Shown: positions 34,520-43,346 of the stretch, one piece after another | How the letters are laid out: the number at the start of each line of letters is the position of its first letter | How positions within the stretch are numbered: the stretch's first letter is position 1 | Assembly: GCF_900110765.1 (NCBI RefSeq) | Contig: NZ_FOEO01000032.1 | Location: forward strand, 1 to 60,512 | Length of the DNA stretch: 60,512 bases | Source: Pseudomonas sp. NFACC02 | GTDB taxonomy: Bacteria > Pseudomonadota > Gammaproteobacteria > Pseudomonadales > Pseudomonadaceae | Direction of reading: 5' to 3' | Made by a program: the position numbers and the translations under genes | The notes under the pieces: generated by a model | Told to the model about the DNA's origin: nothing | The model's database searches: none | The model's input: the letters and a program-made list of their open reading frames with translations, nothing else

Positions 34520-36484
34520 TCAATCCAGGTTTTTGCGGCTTTTGGAAAGTTGCAAAAATTCAGTGAGCGAGGCTTTAGGTGGCTTTTCTAATGAAGCGGT
34601 TATTGGAAAGCGCCGCTCTTTATTTTTTCTCAATAGGCTCGCCCAGTTTTCAAATGATTTTTCAATGTTGTACTCTCCTTCTTCCTGCCCCGTATGCACC
34701 CCCCACAAATGCCTCCTCAACGGCCTCGCCACTGCCGGATCTTCCACGCAAATATTCAACTCACTGTCCACGACCATGCTTCGCTCATTGATATTGGCCG
34801 AACCCAGTGTGGTAAAGACGTCATCGACGATCATCAACTTGCTGTGGATGTACACTTCCTGCCAGTTGTCCGGCGGGGAGTCCGGAGCGACCAACGTACA
34901 GATATGGACTTTCAGGCCACATATCTCGGGTGCGGAAATTACTTTTTGTTCTTTGGCCGCATTGGTTTTCTCTTTCTGGATTTTTTCGAGCAGTAAGTCA
35001 CATTCAACTTGCAGTTGCCCGATGGGACCTGCGAGGAATCCTGTGGCGGATTGACGTCTGTTGTAAGCGGCGAGTTTTCGCTGTGCGGCGTTGTATTGGG
35101 CACGCAGGACCTTCAAGCGCGCCTGGCTTTCCTCCCCGTACTCCAGCCGTGCCACTCCCGGCATGACGTCGGGTCGGCCCAATTGGCGGAGCATGCGAAA
35201 GGTGTTGAGGGCACCGTCGCCCATGCCTTCTTTGGACGAGTTGGTGACCACGAAGAGGTGCAGGTTGCCGTGTTCAGCCGGGTCGCGGCCGTTGATGGCG
35301 TAACGCTTTGCAAGCTCGGTAATGGCGTCGGCGAAAGGTTTGTAGCGGAAGTACTGGTTTTCGATGTAGAGGTACTGTGTGGCGTTATTGATGGCCTGCA
35401 GGTACATCTTCTCGATGTCTCGGGCGCCTTCCTGGATTTGCGTGCGCAGCACCTGCGCCATCATCGGCGGGCCAAAACCGAATCGGGGTTTCAGGTCCGC
35501 GGCTTTACCCATTCTCGGCGTGAGCAGGTCGACGCCGGTTTCCCTGCGCCAGGCCTGCGCGAAGTTGTGGTTCAGGTACTCGAGCACCGGGCCGGTCACG
35601 CGGCTGGAGATGTCCTGGCGAGGCGTCGCGCCATTGCGGCCTTGCCGTGCGGACATCCGTTCGTACTGGTGGTTGTCCTTGTCCCAATAGGCGTCCAGGG
35701 TGTTGTGGCCCATGACAAAACCCACCGCCTGTTCCGCGTGTTCGTAATCGATCAGCACCATCTTCTGGTGGTGCGTAGGGACCAGCGACATGGCCGTGGC
35801 CCGTGCGGCTTTAGAAGCGGTGCTCGTGTGTGGATCCCTGGTCTGGAACAGGATTTGCCAGGCGATTTCCGTCCGGTCTGTCAAGGTCAGGTCGCGGGTG
35901 GCAAATTCGATGTTTTCAAACGCCTTCTTGCCCAGGCTGAATGCTTGATGCGCCAGCTGTTCGAGCCGCTTGCGAGGGTCCAGTCCCGGAAACATTGTTT
36001 CGGTCGGCGAGCTCGCACTCATGAAGGTTTTCGAAGCACGTCGGTACCACTCCCAATCGAAGGCTCTCTGCGACGGATCGCGCAGGTCGGCTTTGAGTGG
36101 GGCAATCGAAGCCAGATTACGACCGGGGGTCATGTTTTCCGCGAACGCAGCGGTGACGTGCAGGCTGTCCGACCAGCACAGCAAGCGCACTTTCACGCCC
36201 TGTGAGGCTTTCACGCACAGCAGGTCGCCAATGCACAGCGTCGAGGCGTCGTCACGCTTGAAGTACATCGAGGGTTGGAACCCCCAGCAGATGATTTCGA
36301 CGGTGTGCGTGGCCGCCATGATGGCGTCGTAAACCGCGCCGAATGCTCGCTCGCCGTTGACCAGAGGTTCGAACGTGGCTGGTCTGGGCGGGTACTCAGT
36401 GTTTTGCACGAACCACGGCAGCGTGAGTCGGGCCGAGGTCGTCTTGCTGAGGGCAATGGGGCAGGTGTGGGTGGGTGCGGTCAT
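34520..36484 (-). CDS. phospholipase D type VI secretion effector, Tle5 family
   Basis: 654 residues with two HKD motifs: THHQKMVLIDYEHAEQ near residue 240 (followed by GFVMGHN) and YIHSKLMIVDDVFTTLGSAN near residue 545. This eukaryote-like, large phospholipase D organisation is that of the PldA/PldB (Tle5) antibacterial effectors, which attack phosphatidylethanolamine in the periplasm of rival cells. No signal peptide, as expected for delivery by VgrG. It starts two bases after the vgrG stop and is directly followed by the Sel1 lipoprotein. Unlike the housekeeping cardiolipin synthase at 7797, it carries long insertions between the motifs. Confidence 0.85.
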   Translation of the reverse strand: MTAPTHTCPIALSKTTSARLTLPWFVQNTEYPPRPATFEPLVNGERAFGAVYDAIMAATHTVEIICWGFQPSMYFKRDDASTLCIGDLLCVKASQGVKVRLLCWSDSLHVTAAFAENMTPGRNLASIAPLKADLRDPSQRAFDWEWYRRASKTFMSASSPTETMFPGLDPRKRLEQLAHQAFSLGKKAFENIEFATRDLTLTDRTEIAWQILFQTRDPHTSTASKAARATAMSLVPTHHQKMVLIDYEHAEQAVGFVMGHNTLDAYWDKDNHQYERMSARQGRNGATPRQDISSRVTGPVLEYLNHNFAQAWRRETGVDLLTPRMGKAADLKPRFGFGPPMMAQVLRTQIQEGARDIEKMYLQAINNATQYLYIENQYFRYKPFADAITELAKRYAINGRDPAEHGNLHLFVVTNSSKEGMGDGALNTFRMLRQLGRPDVMPGVARLEYGEESQARLKVLRAQYNAAQRKLAAYNRRQSATGFLAGPIGQLQVECDLLLEKIQKEKTNAAKEQKVISAPEICGLKVHICTLVAPDSPPDNWQEVYIHSKLMIVDDVFTTLGSANINERSMVVDSELNICVEDPAVARPLRRHLWGVHTGQEEGEYNIEKSFENWASLLRKNKERRFPITASLEKPPKASLTEFLQLSKSRKNLD

Positions 36485-36486
36485 GC

Positions 36487-39279
36487 TCAGGCTTCCGTGT
36501 CTGGTGTGTTCAGGCGTGCGTACGCTTCGCGGAACTGGCGTGGCGCCGATGCGTCTGGAAGATCGGGATGAGGACGGCTTGCGTGGTGATGCAGGCCCTG
36601 ATTGGCGCGTTCGGCGTTGTCCGGATCGCCTTGGTAGTCGCCGCTGACAGGGATGTCGTGGGTCACGCCATTGGCCAGTTCGACCCGATACCGCGAGCGC
36701 GTCACCGAATGGTCGATGCTGATTTCGCCACTGCTGGACATGACGCCTTGCTCGATCAGCACGCCATCGGCGAACAGTTTGTAGGGCATGCCCGTCCAGG
36801 CTTGGTGCTGGGCGGCATTGCTTTGCCCTGCCTGCAAGGTGAGCTTCTGGATGACGGCGCTCTGTGGCGAGTCTGGCAACTGACGGTCGAGCCGAGCGGC
36901 GCCGCCGAAGGTTTTCTTCACGGCTTTAATATCCACCGAGCCGGGGGCATGGATCTGGATATCGCCATCCTTGATGCGGATATAGGCACTGCCGCTGGTC
37001 AGCAGGATTTCGTCCTGCGCGGCGATTTCAACGGTTCGGGCCGTGGATGTGATGCGCACGCTGTTTTTGGCCGTCAGCTCGATGGCGTCGTCCTGCGCCT
37101 GGATTTCCACTTTGCCTTTGGCGGCGAATAGCCTGGCGCCTGCCTGTCGGGCGAAAAGACTGATGCTCTGGGCGACGCTGACCAGCAGCGATTGTCCGCT
37201 GGCCAGATTGGCGTCTTCGCCAGTGGAGATATTCAACTGCCTGCCGCTGTGCAGATGGATATTCTGCGGCGTTGTGCTGGCGATATCCGCAGGTCCGGAA
37301 GCCATGATCAATGGCGTTCCGTAAGCCTGTGTCGTGACATTGCCCTGCCGGTACGCTTGGCTGGCCGCCGCATGTAGCTGCGTCAGGCTTTCGACACCCT
37401 GGCTCAATGGCAGCGCGTTGTGCTGCTCTGCACTGTCGGAGAGCCCGGCCATGCGCTGTTCGGCATCCTTGAGCTGTTGCCCGGCTTCGCTGGCGTCCAT
37501 TTGCCCGCTCTGGGCTTTGATGCGCTTCCAGGTGCTCAGGTACAGACCTTGTTGTGCCCGTAATGCGCCAAAGGCATCGGTGCGCAGTTCGAAACCGGTG
37601 CCGCGCAGGGCGCCGCGATCGTTGCCTTGCTGGTCCACCAGACAGCCGAGATTCAACTGGCTATGGCCGTGACTACTATGGATCTGGGTGCGCAGTTGGC
37701 CGGTGGTGTCATCCATGACCCACTGGTTGTAACCCAGGCCATTCAGCTCACGGCTTTTATAGCCGCTCATGCAGCCGTTGGAATGCCAGGCGGGTTTGTG
37801 ACCGCCATACACCTGACCCAGGATCAGCGGGCGATCAATGTCGTTATCGAGAAACGTCACGATGACCTCCTCGCCTGCGCGGGGCACATGCACGCTTCCC
37901 CAACTGTCACCGCTGCTGCTCTGCATCATGCGGATCCAGCAACTGGGCGCCTCGCGTTCAAAGGCCCGCCGGTCCCAGTGAAACCGCACACACACGCGAT
38001 TCAGGGCATCGGTGTGCACTTCTGCCCCGTTCGGTGCGACCACCACTGCGGTTTGCGGCCCTGGCTGAGCCGGTTTTTGATGTTCGAAAGGACTGCGATA
38101 GGGGATATCGAGACGTTGTGCCTCGAAGCGATTGCGGTAGAAGCCTTCGCCGTCATCGGTCAGCGGCTCTTCACTGAGCGTTTGCAGCTCGGGTTTCAGG
38201 CTGCCCGGCAGTTTGCGGCGTTGAAGGGTGACGGGCAGGTTGCTCTGCGCGAAGAACTCCACCTCGATCAACAGAAATTCCCGTTCATTCAGCGGGGTGC
38301 GAGCGTGCAGCGGATGCTGGGTCAGTTCGAAAGCATGACCCGGTTGCATGTGCCGGACGCCACCCTGACCCAGAATGCGTCGCGCGGCGGATTCGTCCTG
38401 CTCGATCTGCACCCGCGTCAGCCAATTGCCCCGGTCTTCGTCCTGCCAGGCGTACTGGCCGCGATATTCGTAGCGCTCCAGTGACGCGGGCGCAGAGGCT
38501 GCGCGAAGCGCCATTGCGTGGGCCGAAGGTGTTTGACGGTGCGCCTTGTAGTTGTTGGTGCCCCACTGCACTTTGCCGTTGAGCAACGCACCGCTTTGGC
38601 TCCAGTGCATGACGCTGTCGTGATCCAGCGTGGCCATTTGGGTATGGAAGGGCACGGCGCGTGGGCTTAGCGCCGGAAGGTCATCGGTGCCGTCGACGAA
38701 AACGATCCGGTGGCTGTCGGCCTCATGAGTCACGTACCAGTAAATGCCTTCTTGTTCGCACCATCGCTGGACGAAATGGGCATCGCTTTCATTGAACTGG
38801 GTGACGTAAGACAGCGCCGGATAGTCGCGGCGAAGGTCGAGTTGGTAGCGCCCGTCGGCCTGAACGTGTTGCTGAAAGATGTCGGCCAGAATGTCGGGCA
38901 ACGTCAGGTCCTGCCAGATACGGCAATTGCGGCGGTACTCCAGAAACCCGAACCACGGTGCAAATTCGATCTGCCAGTCCTGCAGTCCTCCGTCACTTCC
39001 CAGATAGCGCACGCTTTGCACGAAGCCATGGCGGTGGCTGAGGGTCTCATTGGCCAGTTTGATGGCCAGGCTCACCGACTGGCCAATGAGGCTTTCGGGA
39101 TCAAAGGCGTTTGATTCACTGACGACATCGACGCGGTAGCGCGGCACCCGACCGAGGCGTTCGAGGCCATGAGCCCGCAAGGCCAGCAGAGGTTGTGGAA
39201 GCGGTGTGGTCAGTTTGAGCAGCCGGCCTATCTGACTGATGCCGGCGATGTCGTCCATGGCGGAGGCGACAGGTTTCAT
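36487..39279 (-). CDS. vgrG: type VI secretion tip protein VgrG with C-terminal extension
   Basis: 930 residues. The N-terminal gp27-like part (residues 1-380) includes RNCRIWQDLTLPDILADIFQ and FNESDAHFVQRWCEQEGIYW; the gp5 OB-fold follows (RVCVRFHWDRR, SCWIRMMQSSSGDSWGS, EVIVTFLDNDIDRPLILG, residues about 430-500). The DUF2345 beta-helix spans about residues 660-800. The last 120 residues (LTLQAGQSNAAQHQAW ... YKLFADGVLIEQGVMSSSG ... YRVELANG) look like a transthyretin-type domain, which in other VgrGs binds the phospholipase effector. GGGAG lies eight bases before the ATG. No other secretion-system structural gene is in the window, so this is an orphan VgrG module. Confidence 0.9.
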   Translation of the reverse strand: MKPVASAMDDIAGISQIGRLLKLTTPLPQPLLALRAHGLERLGRVPRYRVDVVSESNAFDPESLIGQSVSLAIKLANETLSHRHGFVQSVRYLGSDGGLQDWQIEFAPWFGFLEYRRNCRIWQDLTLPDILADIFQQHVQADGRYQLDLRRDYPALSYVTQFNESDAHFVQRWCEQEGIYWYVTHEADSHRIVFVDGTDDLPALSPRAVPFHTQMATLDHDSVMHWSQSGALLNGKVQWGTNNYKAHRQTPSAHAMALRAASAPASLERYEYRGQYAWQDEDRGNWLTRVQIEQDESAARRILGQGGVRHMQPGHAFELTQHPLHARTPLNEREFLLIEVEFFAQSNLPVTLQRRKLPGSLKPELQTLSEEPLTDDGEGFYRNRFEAQRLDIPYRSPFEHQKPAQPGPQTAVVVAPNGAEVHTDALNRVCVRFHWDRRAFEREAPSCWIRMMQSSSGDSWGSVHVPRAGEEVIVTFLDNDIDRPLILGQVYGGHKPAWHSNGCMSGYKSRELNGLGYNQWVMDDTTGQLRTQIHSSHGHSQLNLGCLVDQQGNDRGALRGTGFELRTDAFGALRAQQGLYLSTWKRIKAQSGQMDASEAGQQLKDAEQRMAGLSDSAEQHNALPLSQGVESLTQLHAAASQAYRQGNVTTQAYGTPLIMASGPADIASTTPQNIHLHSGRQLNISTGEDANLASGQSLLVSVAQSISLFARQAGARLFAAKGKVEIQAQDDAIELTAKNSVRITSTARTVEIAAQDEILLTSGSAYIRIKDGDIQIHAPGSVDIKAVKKTFGGAARLDRQLPDSPQSAVIQKLTLQAGQSNAAQHQAWTGMPYKLFADGVLIEQGVMSSSGEISIDHSVTRSRYRVELANGVTHDIPVSGDYQGDPDNAERANQGLHHHASRPHPDLPDASAPRQFREAYARLNTPDTEA

Positions 39280-39321
39280 GGTTGCTACTCCCTGTAAATG
39301 GCGTCGTTTCCAGACGCATAT

Positions 39322-40467
39322 TCAAGCGATCACCCATCCATGGGTCGATTCGGGGTCGGTGAAATCCAGCACAAGGTGAGCGTGTTCAGGGGATGCGCGA
39401 GCACTGAGGCAGGCAAGCGCAATGTGCACCCACTGCGCAGCGGCCGGCGCTGTTTCTCCCACCAGTGAACGAGGGCGAATCGAATGTCTGTGGCCTGAGT
39501 GGGGCAGGTGTTGGAGGGCATATTGATGCAGGTCGTAGAGGTGGTTGCCGTACGCAGATTCCGCCATCACCAGCGTGGCTATCCGTTCTGGCTCAATCGC
39601 GGCCCGATCAATCAGCGCGTTGACCAGCGCCTCAAGAGGCGGGGGGCTGTCATGTGCCTCTGCTTTGGGCGGTAACTTGATGGAGTCAAACAGGCGGGGA
39701 GCGGTGCCGGAGCCATGCTCGGCTGCTGGCGACATTCTTCGCAAGGCGATCAGCGAGACGCTCTCACTCAAGAGACTGGAGTGGTCCATCTGCGTGTTAA
39801 TCGCGCTGTTGACCCAACTGTCGATGCACAAACACAGTACCCGAGGGGCACTTGAGGGGCTGATGAGCAGGTTGGTAAACCAGTCTGACGGGGTTTGATC
39901 GCAGGTGTGAAATCCCCAGGCGGGTAACTGATGCTGGGGCCAACGGGCGACCACCGTTTCGAACCAGACCAGTTCGTCGACCTGTGAGGGTGCGCAGAGG
40001 TGGATCTCGGTCTGTGCCCAGTCCTGCACGCGATTGAGCAACGCGCATTGATCCAGGAATGCCTCCAGCAGCTCGATCGCTCGCTCGGTCGCGTCGATTG
40101 AAGGCGCGCGATCCGGGTCATCGATGATCCTGCGCAAAGGGCGGCGCAGCCCTTGATCCGTGACCAGCCTCGGATCGTGAGTCAGGTGCGTGCCTGTCAG
40201 CCGGGCAAGGTCAGCGGCCGTCATGTGGCTGTTCAGTTGATGACCCGGTAGCCAGACCCAAACGTCTTCAACCTGCGCGCCATCAGAACAGAAGTCGCTT
40301 TTTGGGCGATGTGATTCCACTAAGCGTTGAGCGGCCAGCTCGCGCGCTCGCTGTTCGGAAAGCCGGTCATAGATGCAGGGTCTTGCACGTGGGATGGGGG
40401 CCGGGCTCACTGGCCTGTCTGTTTGCCCAAACCGTCCAGTCAACGTGTTCCAGAGTGATATGCCCAT
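39322..40467 (-). CDS. unknown protein of the VgrG-Tle5 module, probable effector-loading accessory
   Basis: 381 residues, no signal peptide or clear membrane helix. The N-terminus (MGISLWNTLTGRFG) is followed by a Pro/Arg-rich stretch, then VEDVWVWLPGHQLNSHMTAAD and an RVLCLCIDSWVNSAINTQM segment near residue 215. I do not recognise a family with confidence; the overall look (beta-strand DS... then PGE-like loops) is faintly reminiscent of thiolase-like accessory proteins found beside VgrG genes, but that is weak. Context is stronger: it starts eight bases after the PAAR gene and lies 42 bases before vgrG, so a role in assembling or loading the tip is likely. Confidence 0.5.
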   Translation of the reverse strand: MGISLWNTLTGRFGQTDRPVSPAPIPRARPCIYDRLSEQRARELAAQRLVESHRPKSDFCSDGAQVEDVWVWLPGHQLNSHMTAADLARLTGTHLTHDPRLVTDQGLRRPLRRIIDDPDRAPSIDATERAIELLEAFLDQCALLNRVQDWAQTEIHLCAPSQVDELVWFETVVARWPQHQLPAWGFHTCDQTPSDWFTNLLISPSSAPRVLCLCIDSWVNSAINTQMDHSSLLSESVSLIALRRMSPAAEHGSGTAPRLFDSIKLPPKAEAHDSPPPLEALVNALIDRAAIEPERIATLVMAESAYGNHLYDLHQYALQHLPHSGHRHSIRPRSLVGETAPAAAQWVHIALACLSARASPEHAHLVLDFTDPESTHGWVIA

Positions 40468-40475
40468 AGCGACCT

Positions 40476-40730
40476 CTAGAGAATGCAGAGGTCATCATGG
40501 CTGGCGATGAGGCTTGCGCCACAGGCCAGCAGATGCCCATGCCGGGCAACCGGTCGATCATCGACGAGCACTGATTCGTCTCCCTGTGCAATCGAACAGG
40601 GGCCGTGAGGACAGAGCACTTGATCACCCTTGCGGGCGATATTGAGGCCGTTGAGCAGGGTGGAGGGAGAGCCTTCGATGACTTGCCCGCCCTGATGGGT
40701 CGGGTCGTTCAGTACAACAATGGGAAGCAT
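40476..40730 (-). CDS. PAAR-domain spike-tip protein
   Basis: 84 residues, nearly the minimal size of a PAAR cone that caps VgrG. Typical features are PTHQGGQVIEGSPSTLLNG at the N-terminus, ARKGDQVLCPHG (near residue 35), SVLVDDRPVARHGHLLACG and a terminal Cys (DDLCIL); the His and Cys residues would hold the zinc ion. AAGGACG lies seven bases before the ATG. First gene of the five-gene module PAAR, accessory, vgrG, tle5, immunity. Confidence 0.85.
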   Translation of the reverse strand: MLPIVVLNDPTHQGGQVIEGSPSTLLNGLNIARKGDQVLCPHGPCSIAQGDESVLVDDRPVARHGHLLACGASLIASHDDLCIL

Positions 40731-40944
40731 TGTGGGACGTCCTTGACGGATGACTGAAATAAGCTTCCATGCTCTGATTGTTCAAATGACGGTCGACGCT
40801 AACACGCAATCCTCCAGAAAATTCAACACCCCGTATTTCAAGAAGCGTCCTATTTGGTTCCTTCACTAATTCCTACGTTACAGAGAGAAACTTCCCGTCG
40901 GTGACCATGCGGATTGGCCATTGGCAGGTTGCAGCGAGGGTGAA

Positions 40945-41001
40945 ACCAAGGCCGTGGAAAACAGAAAAGCCCCGGCCTCTCTCGAGAGCCGGGGCTTTCA
41001 C
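40945..41001. repeat. 57-bp direct repeat, copy B: intact pyruvate kinase terminator region
   Basis: Same orientation and length as copy A at 33307-33363, 88% identical by eye (seven substitutions). The two copies bracket about 7.6 kb holding the whole type VI cargo module. This copy contains the working terminator hairpin. Confidence 0.75.
40965..40998 (-). terminator. rho-independent terminator of pyruvate kinase
   Basis: AAAGCCCCGGC (40966-40976) pairs with GCCGGGGCTTT (40988-40998) across an 11-base loop. On the minus strand the stem runs into TTTTCTGTTTTCC. It lies 24 bases past the pyk stop. Confidence 0.85.
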
Positions 41002-41022
41002 TTTCACCGTCGCTGTAGCGTC

Positions 41023-42474
41023 TTAAACCAGCGGGTCGCCGACGTGCAGGATCTTCATGCCATTGGTGCCACCGATGGTGTGGTAGCTGTCACCCTTGGT
41101 CAGGATGACCCAGTCGCCTTGCTCGACCAGCCCGCGCTTGAGCAGCTCGTCCACGGCGGACTGGCTGACCTGGCCGGCTGGCAGCGAAGCCGGGTCGAAC
41201 GGGATGGTGTAAACGCCACGAAACATGGCGGCACGGGCCTGGGTGGCGCGGTGCGGGGAGAAGGCGTAGATCGGCACCGAGGAGCGGATGCGCGACATGA
41301 TCAGCGGGGTGTAGCCGCTTTCAGTCAGTGCGATGATCGCCTTCACGCCCGGGAAGTGGTTGGCGGTGTACATCGCGGCCAGCGCAATGCTCTCGTCACA
41401 ACGGGTGAACGAGTGACCGATGCGGTGGCTGGAGGTCTTGCCGGTCGGGTGACGTTCGGCGCCGACGCAGATGCGCGCCATGGCTTCAACGGCCTCGACG
41501 GGGTAAGAGCCAGCAGCACTCTCAGCGGACAGCATCACGGCGTCGGTGTAGTCAAGCACGGCGTTGGCCACGTCGGACACTTCGGCGCGGGTTGGCATCG
41601 GACTGGAAATCATCGACTCCATCATCTGCGTGGCCACGATGACCGCCTTGTTATGGCGACGTGCGTGCAGGATGATTTTTTTCTGGATGCCGACCAGCTC
41701 GGCATCGCCGATTTCCACGCCCAGGTCGCCACGGGCAACCATGACCGCATCACTGGCGCGGATCAGCGCATCGAGCGTTTCGTCATTGGCCACGGCCTCG
41801 GCGCGTTCGACTTTCGCCACCAGCCAGGCAGTGCCACCGGATTCGTCGCGCAGCTTGCGGGCGTATTCCATGTCGGCGGCGTCGCGGGGGAAGGAAACGG
41901 CCAGGTAGTCCAGGTCCATTTCGGCGGCGAGCTTGATGTCTTGCTTGTCTTTTTCGGTCAGGGCCGGTGCAGTCAGGCCACCACCGCGGCGGTTGATGCC
42001 TTTGTGGTCGGACAGCGGGCCGCCGATCGTCACGGTGCAGTGCAGGGCGTCAGCGGTTTGCGTGTCTACGCGCATGACCACGCGTCCGTCGTCGAGCAGC
42101 AGTTCGTCGCCTACGCCACAATCCTTGACCAGATCGGGATAGTCGATGCCGACGATGTCCTGAGTACCTTCCGTCAGAGGATGGCTGGTGGAGAAGGTGA
42201 ATTTGTCACCGACTTTCAGCTCGATCTTCTTGTTGGCGAATTTGGCGATACGGATTTTCGGGCCTTGCAGGTCACCCAGCAATGCGACGAAGCGGCCGTT
42301 CTTGGCGGCGATGTCGCGGATCAGCTTCGCGCGAGCCTTGTGCTCGTCGGGCGTGCCGTGGGAGAAATTCAGGCGGGCAACGTCCAGCCCGGCAAGGATC
42401 AGCTTCTCGATGACTTCGGGCGAATTACTTGCAGGGCCAAGTGTGGCTACGATTTTGGTGCGACGAACGGACAT
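41023..42474 (-). CDS. pykA: pyruvate kinase (PykA)
   Basis: Transfers phosphate from phosphoenolpyruvate to ADP, the last step of glycolysis. 483 residues from the ATG at 42474, which AAGGAG precedes by seven bases; an ATG two codons upstream lacks this spacing. Seen: RRTKIVATLGPASN at the N-terminus, ARLNFSHGTPDEH, the magnesium/phosphate site VMVARGDLGVEI (near residue 245), and ATQMMESMISSPMPTRAE (near 280). The length and sequence fit the II-type (pykA) enzyme. Divergent from the TPR lipoprotein gene. Confidence 0.92.
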   Translation of the reverse strand: MSVRRTKIVATLGPASNSPEVIEKLILAGLDVARLNFSHGTPDEHKARAKLIRDIAAKNGRFVALLGDLQGPKIRIAKFANKKIELKVGDKFTFSTSHPLTEGTQDIVGIDYPDLVKDCGVGDELLLDDGRVVMRVDTQTADALHCTVTIGGPLSDHKGINRRGGGLTAPALTEKDKQDIKLAAEMDLDYLAVSFPRDAADMEYARKLRDESGGTAWLVAKVERAEAVANDETLDALIRASDAVMVARGDLGVEIGDAELVGIQKKIILHARRHNKAVIVATQMMESMISSPMPTRAEVSDVANAVLDYTDAVMLSAESAAGSYPVEAVEAMARICVGAERHPTGKTSSHRIGHSFTRCDESIALAAMYTANHFPGVKAIIALTESGYTPLIMSRIRSSVPIYAFSPHRATQARAAMFRGVYTIPFDPASLPAGQVSQSAVDELLKRGLVEQGDWVILTKGDSYHTIGGTNGMKILHVGDPLV

Positions 42475-42652
42475 GCACAAACTCCTTAAATGAAGCGCAG
42501 CGAGAGGCTACTACTGTATTGGCCTGTAGTCATTGTTCCTTTGCACTACCTTGCCGCGTGACCACTGGGCAATCGGCAGTCCCAAAGCCCACAAATCGAC
42601 CTTGAAGAATTGCCGCGACGCGCCGATACAATGCAGAGCACAGGAGACTCTC

Positions 42653-43027
42653 ATGCGAATCGTGATGATATTAGTGGCGCTGGCGGCGCTGAGCGGTTGC
42701 ACCCGCTGGGCCATGAACAGCCATCTGGACAATGCCAACCGCGCGTATGCCAAGGGCGACTGCGATGCGGTGATGTACAACCTGTCGAAAGTGGACCGGG
42801 AAAGCCGTTCGCGTCGCTATGTACAGCCGGAAGTGTCCATGTTGCGTGGCCAGTGTCTGGAACGCCAGAAGCTGTACGTGGACGCGGTGCAGACCTACCA
42901 GTTCATCATTTCCAACTACCCCTCCAGCGAATACGCCTATCGGGCGCGGGCCCGTCTGGATACGCTGCATCAATTGGGACATGACAATCTGGCACCGCCC
43001 GCCGTCCCTCGACCTGCTTCACTTTAG
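42653..43027 (+). CDS. small TPR-type lipoprotein
   Basis: 124 residues from the ATG at 42653, with AGGAG seven bases upstream. Residues 1-16 are a lipoprotein signal ending in the lipobox LSGC. The mature part is helical and TPR-like: LDNANRAYAKGDCDAVMYNL and YVDAVQTYQFIISNYPSSEYAYRARARL. The tetratricopeptide pattern resembles BamD/YfgC-like helpers, but the target is unknown. It is conserved next to pyk in pseudomonads as I recall. Confidence 0.75.
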   Translation: MRIVMILVALAALSGCTRWAMNSHLDNANRAYAKGDCDAVMYNLSKVDRESRSRRYVQPEVSMLRGQCLERQKLYVDAVQTYQFIISNYPSSEYAYRARARLDTLHQLGHDNLAPPAVPRPASL

Positions 43028-43030
43028 TTA

Positions 43031-43064
43031 CACCCGAATGGATAGACGGTCTCGTTTTCGGGTG
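43031..43064 (+). terminator. possible terminator hairpin after the TPR lipoprotein
   Basis: CACCCGAA (43031-43038) is exactly complementary to TTCGGGTG (43057-43064), starting four bases beyond the stop codon. The 18-base loop is long and no T run follows, so this may be a weak or factor-dependent terminator, or chance. Confidence 0.3.
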
Positions 43065-43346
43065 GAGGTTGTCTTAGCTTGAGCTAATCTAAAAAAAAAC
43101 ATAGGGACCTAAGCTTTCTTCACAGGGATGAGCGAAGGGCGCTCTGGTTATAGAAGCGCAGGCTTTATCGCGAATTCGAATAACAGGAGGAGTGACTTCG
43201 GTTATGGCGGGTGAGTCAGATGACGTTCCTGTTGTAATGAACAGGCGGGTTCGATCGTTCACGTCGTCTTGGCAGTTTCGCGTGCGACCGAATCTCAATG
43301 CACTAGCGCGACCATGCTCAATGGTCATTCCGGGGCGTGTCCAGCA

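Noticed and set aside
33459..40730. A type VI secretion structural cluster
   Set aside because: Only tip, accessory, effector and immunity genes are present; no tss sheath, baseplate, membrane-complex or ClpV genes occur in the window.
40921..42489. Plus-strand open frame of 522 codons opposite pyruvate kinase
   Set aside because: Mirror frame of a conserved core gene; composition is typical of antisense GC-rich DNA.
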